A DNA stretch of 64,000 nt from Nansenia antarctica (lineage: Eukaryota > Chordata > Actinopteri > Argentiniformes > Microstomatidae): positions 68,440,833 to 68,504,832 of the forward strand of contig OZ022344.1 of the NCBI GenBank assembly GCA_963989245.1. Direction: 5' to 3'. Position 1 is the first letter of the stretch; every line of letters begins with the position of its first letter. The notes under the pieces are model-generated. The model made no database searches. It saw nothing but the letters and a program-made list of their open reading frames with translations, and was not told where the DNA came from. Both the position numbers and the translations under genes were made by a program. Positions 62,401-64,000 of this stretch are shown here, piece after piece.

Positions 62401-62762
62401 AAGGGGCCCGGAAGTACGCCTGCAAGATCTGCTGCAAGACCTTCCTGACGCTGACCGACTGTAAGAAGCACATCCGCGTGCACACGGGCGAGAAGCCCTA
62501 CGCCTGCCTCAAGTGCGGCAAACGCTTCAGCCAGTCCTCACACCTCTACAAGCACTCCAAGACCACCTGCCTCCGCTGGCAGAACAACAACATGCCCAAC
62601 GCGCTGCATCACTGTTCTTCTGCAGTTCTCGAATCTCAAGTGGTTCTCGAATCTCAAAGGGTTCTAGAATCTCAAAGGGGTCTCGAATCTCAAAGGGTTC
62701 TAGAATCTCAAAGGGTTCTCTTGGGAATCTGTCAAACAAAAGATGGAGCAAAGACATTCTAG
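58198..62762 (+). CDS. zbtb5: Zinc finger and BTB domain protein 5, 3 coding exons
   Basis: Coding exons 58198-58407, 59197-60126 and 61398-62762 join in phase 0 to 834 residues (human ZBTB5 about 677). The BTB/POZ domain (about 10-125) starts MDFPGHFDQVFQQLNYQRLH, nearly as in human. Poly-Q/H, poly-G and poly-E runs follow, then the conserved VVVKREPLSSP (a sumoylation-type KxE site) and DVTSQAEGS segments. Two C-terminal zinc fingers follow: C722/C725/H738/H742, then C750/C753/H766/C771, the second being C2HC. It is a nuclear transcriptional repressor. Two introns interrupt what I recall as a single coding exon in human. The C-terminus is extended by VLESQR repeats. If intron 2 were retained, a stop at 60181-60183 would end the protein. 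Confidence 0.94.
58690..58855 (+). mobile_element. hAT-type palindromic MITE in zbtb5 intron 1
   Basis: Ends CAGTGTTTCTCAACC ... GGTTGAGAAACACTG, with inner arms CCTCCTCGGGGCG / CCCCGAGGAG and CTCCACATATTGATT / CAAATATGTGG. Related to 32309-32499. Confidence 0.9.
58897..59100 (+). repeat. (GA)n with duplicated flank in zbtb5 intron 1
   Basis: About 80 bp of GA flanked by two copies of GGGACAGGCACAGACAGACA ending CCAGGGCTGAGG. Confidence 0.9.
60222..61390 (+). repeat. 24-27-bp minisatellite filling zbtb5 intron 2
   Basis: About 45 copies of (CTC)n-ATCCCTCCCC-TTGGTTCT. It is pyrimidine-rich on +, and all three + frames are open through it. It ends directly at the CTCCTCCAG acceptor at 61389-61397. 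Confidence 0.96.
62625..62720 (+). repeat. 18-bp tandem repeat coding the zbtb5 C-terminal tail
   Basis: About 5.3 copies of GTTCTCGAATCTCAAAGG, read in frame as VLESQR-type hexapeptides. Confidence 0.92.
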
Positions 62763-64000
62763 AGAAGATGGCGGAGGGATGTTTTTTGCACACAAGGCTC
62801 ATCTTTTGTGCGGGCGCACGTGTCTATATCTGTGTGTGTGTGTGTGTTTTCATTGTAAAAGGGCTGAGGGGTATGTGCAGAGAGGAGTTGTATTGAGAGG
62901 AATGGGCTCACAGTCCTTACAATGAGACGGTAGCCTTTGAGGGACAATGTCTAACAAGGGAGGCTGGTGGAGGTAGAAATTGGAGGACGGGCTCATTGTA
63001 ACGGATAAAATAGAATACCATTCCTCCAATTTCTACCTCCACCTTGTAAAACTGTCCTCCAACACTCGCTTTATCCCCACACGACAGGCAAATATATTGG
63101 AAATGTAAATATTGCAAATTTCTATGGCTTCAATGCTTTTCTCCACAGGGAGAATACAAAAAAAAAAAAAGACAGAAATGAGCTAGATGTGGTGTAACAG
63201 TTTGGTACCGTATCTGTGCTTTTTAAACCTCATCTTTTGTACATCTTACAACTTCGCCTGTAACAACATAGTCATTACACTTAAGCTCTTTTTTGTTTTT
63301 TGTTTTTAAAATCCTATTAAAAAAAAAAAAAAGATGCTTAAATACCGCTAATAGGAATGTTGACCTCTGTGAACCTCTGTTTCCTTTTGGACCTGTGTTG
63401 GTGCAGTACTGGAGTCAGAATGTGTGTTTGTTTGTTTTTGGTCTTCTGCACTGTGTTGGTGTCTCACACTGGTGATGTCATCACTGGTTGGACCGTTCCC
63501 TGGTTGGGCACCTTGTCGAGTCTTCACACTGTTCCTGTCCGTCTGTCCAGTCAGAGTTGAGTTGAGTTGAGGAGGAGGTTTCCTTTGATTTAGATTCTGT
63601 CCTTTGTACCTATTTTACCTGGCGAGCTTTTACCTTGCAACCGTAAATAGAGAGTGTGTATAACCGTTAAAGATAAGCTGTTCTACTGTTTCCATTGTAC
63701 AACTGCAGACTGTCTGTAGTGTTAAGCTGGTGTCGAGGAAGACGTTATGGACACTTTGTCTTGGTAGTAACGCGCTTGTTGTCTCTTGGCCCATTTCAGT
63801 CGGGCAGAAATCTGTCGGTACCCTTGACGGACATGAGGACCCGTTCAAAAAAAAAAAAAAAAAAAAAAAAAGATAAATGATCCAAAATGGCTTCCATTTC
63901 TCACACTGTGACCTGATCATGTTTCCTGGTGCTGTTTTCTGTGGCTGTTGTGTAAACAGTTGGTTTTTTTATGTGAATCTTTCAAAGTGCACTGTCTGAC
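62763..64000 (+). other. zbtb5 3'UTR, to window end
   Basis: No ORF. It contains a MITE (62960-63053), A-runs at 63158, 63319 and 63847, an ATTAAA at 63316-63321 and GTTGAGTTGAG repeats near 63556. A transcript end was not fixed. Confidence 0.55.
62960..63053 (+). mobile_element. Short fold-back MITE (GAGGCTGG family) in zbtb5 3'UTR
   Basis: GAGGCTGGTGGAGGTAGAAA and inverted AATTTCTACCTCCACC. The centre is largely deleted. Confidence 0.85.

Noticed and set aside
60228..62762. An 844-codon open frame covering the minisatellite and the zbtb5 zinc fingers
   Set aside because: The first 390 residues are only the translated 24-27-bp repeat, all three frames are open there, and a splice acceptor plus conserved coding sequence begins at 61398.

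Overview
This window is nuclear DNA of a ray-finned (teleost) fish. The evidence is intron-containing vertebrate genes with GT-AG introns (cxcl8, txn, fbxo10, polr1e, zbtb5), dense CA/GA microsatellites, and fish-type transposons: Ty3/Gypsy, DIRS-like, L2-like LINEs, tRNA-derived SINEs, hAT and Tc1-like MITEs, and an endogenous retrovirus. One fold-back MITE family resembles one I recall from salmonids, so a protacanthopterygian or osmeriform fish is possible. That placement is only an impression.

Layout. 1-5618 is a young Gypsy retrotransposon whose 5' LTR is cut by the window edge. 5.6-9.8 kb is repeats, including an L2-type LINE relic with two nested insertions. 10.2-12.7 kb is a CXCL8 (interleukin-8) gene on +, with a SINE in its 3'UTR. 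13.0-13.7 kb is a 16-bp minisatellite. 15.4-15.9 kb is a LINE fragment. 16.1-21.9 kb is the 5' half of an endogenous retrovirus on - (LTR, tRNA-Arg primer site, gag, in-frame stop, protease). 22.8-30.0 kb is thioredoxin (txn) on -, with five coding exons. 30.4-34.9 kb is mobile-element debris around a Homez-like homeodomain gene (-) and a THAP-domain fragment (+). 35.7-37.9 kb is a decayed DIRS-like element. 39.6-48.5 kb is fbxo10 (+). 49.7-55.7 kb is polr1e (-). 58.2-64 kb is zbtb5 (+), whose 3'UTR runs to the window end.

The trio fbxo10(+) / polr1e(-) / zbtb5(+) keeps the order and relative orientation I recall for FBXO10, POLR1E and ZBTB5 on human chromosome 9p13: the first two convergent, the last two divergent. 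txn and cxcl8 beside this block are not human neighbours.

Exon chains were built by hand from splice sites, reading phase and family homology. For txn, polr1e, fbxo10 and zbtb5 all phases close and give 107, 419, 1020 and 834 codons. The most unusual features are tandem duplications that copy splice sites inside fbxo10 (an acceptor array and an in-frame 30-bp donor array), a CRE-ETS motif array in an fbxo10 intron, and a 46-bp array of CTCF-like motifs in the retrovirus leader. Also notable are a hAT-like element carrying a scrap of Gypsy gag, and an intron of zbtb5 made almost wholly of minisatellite.
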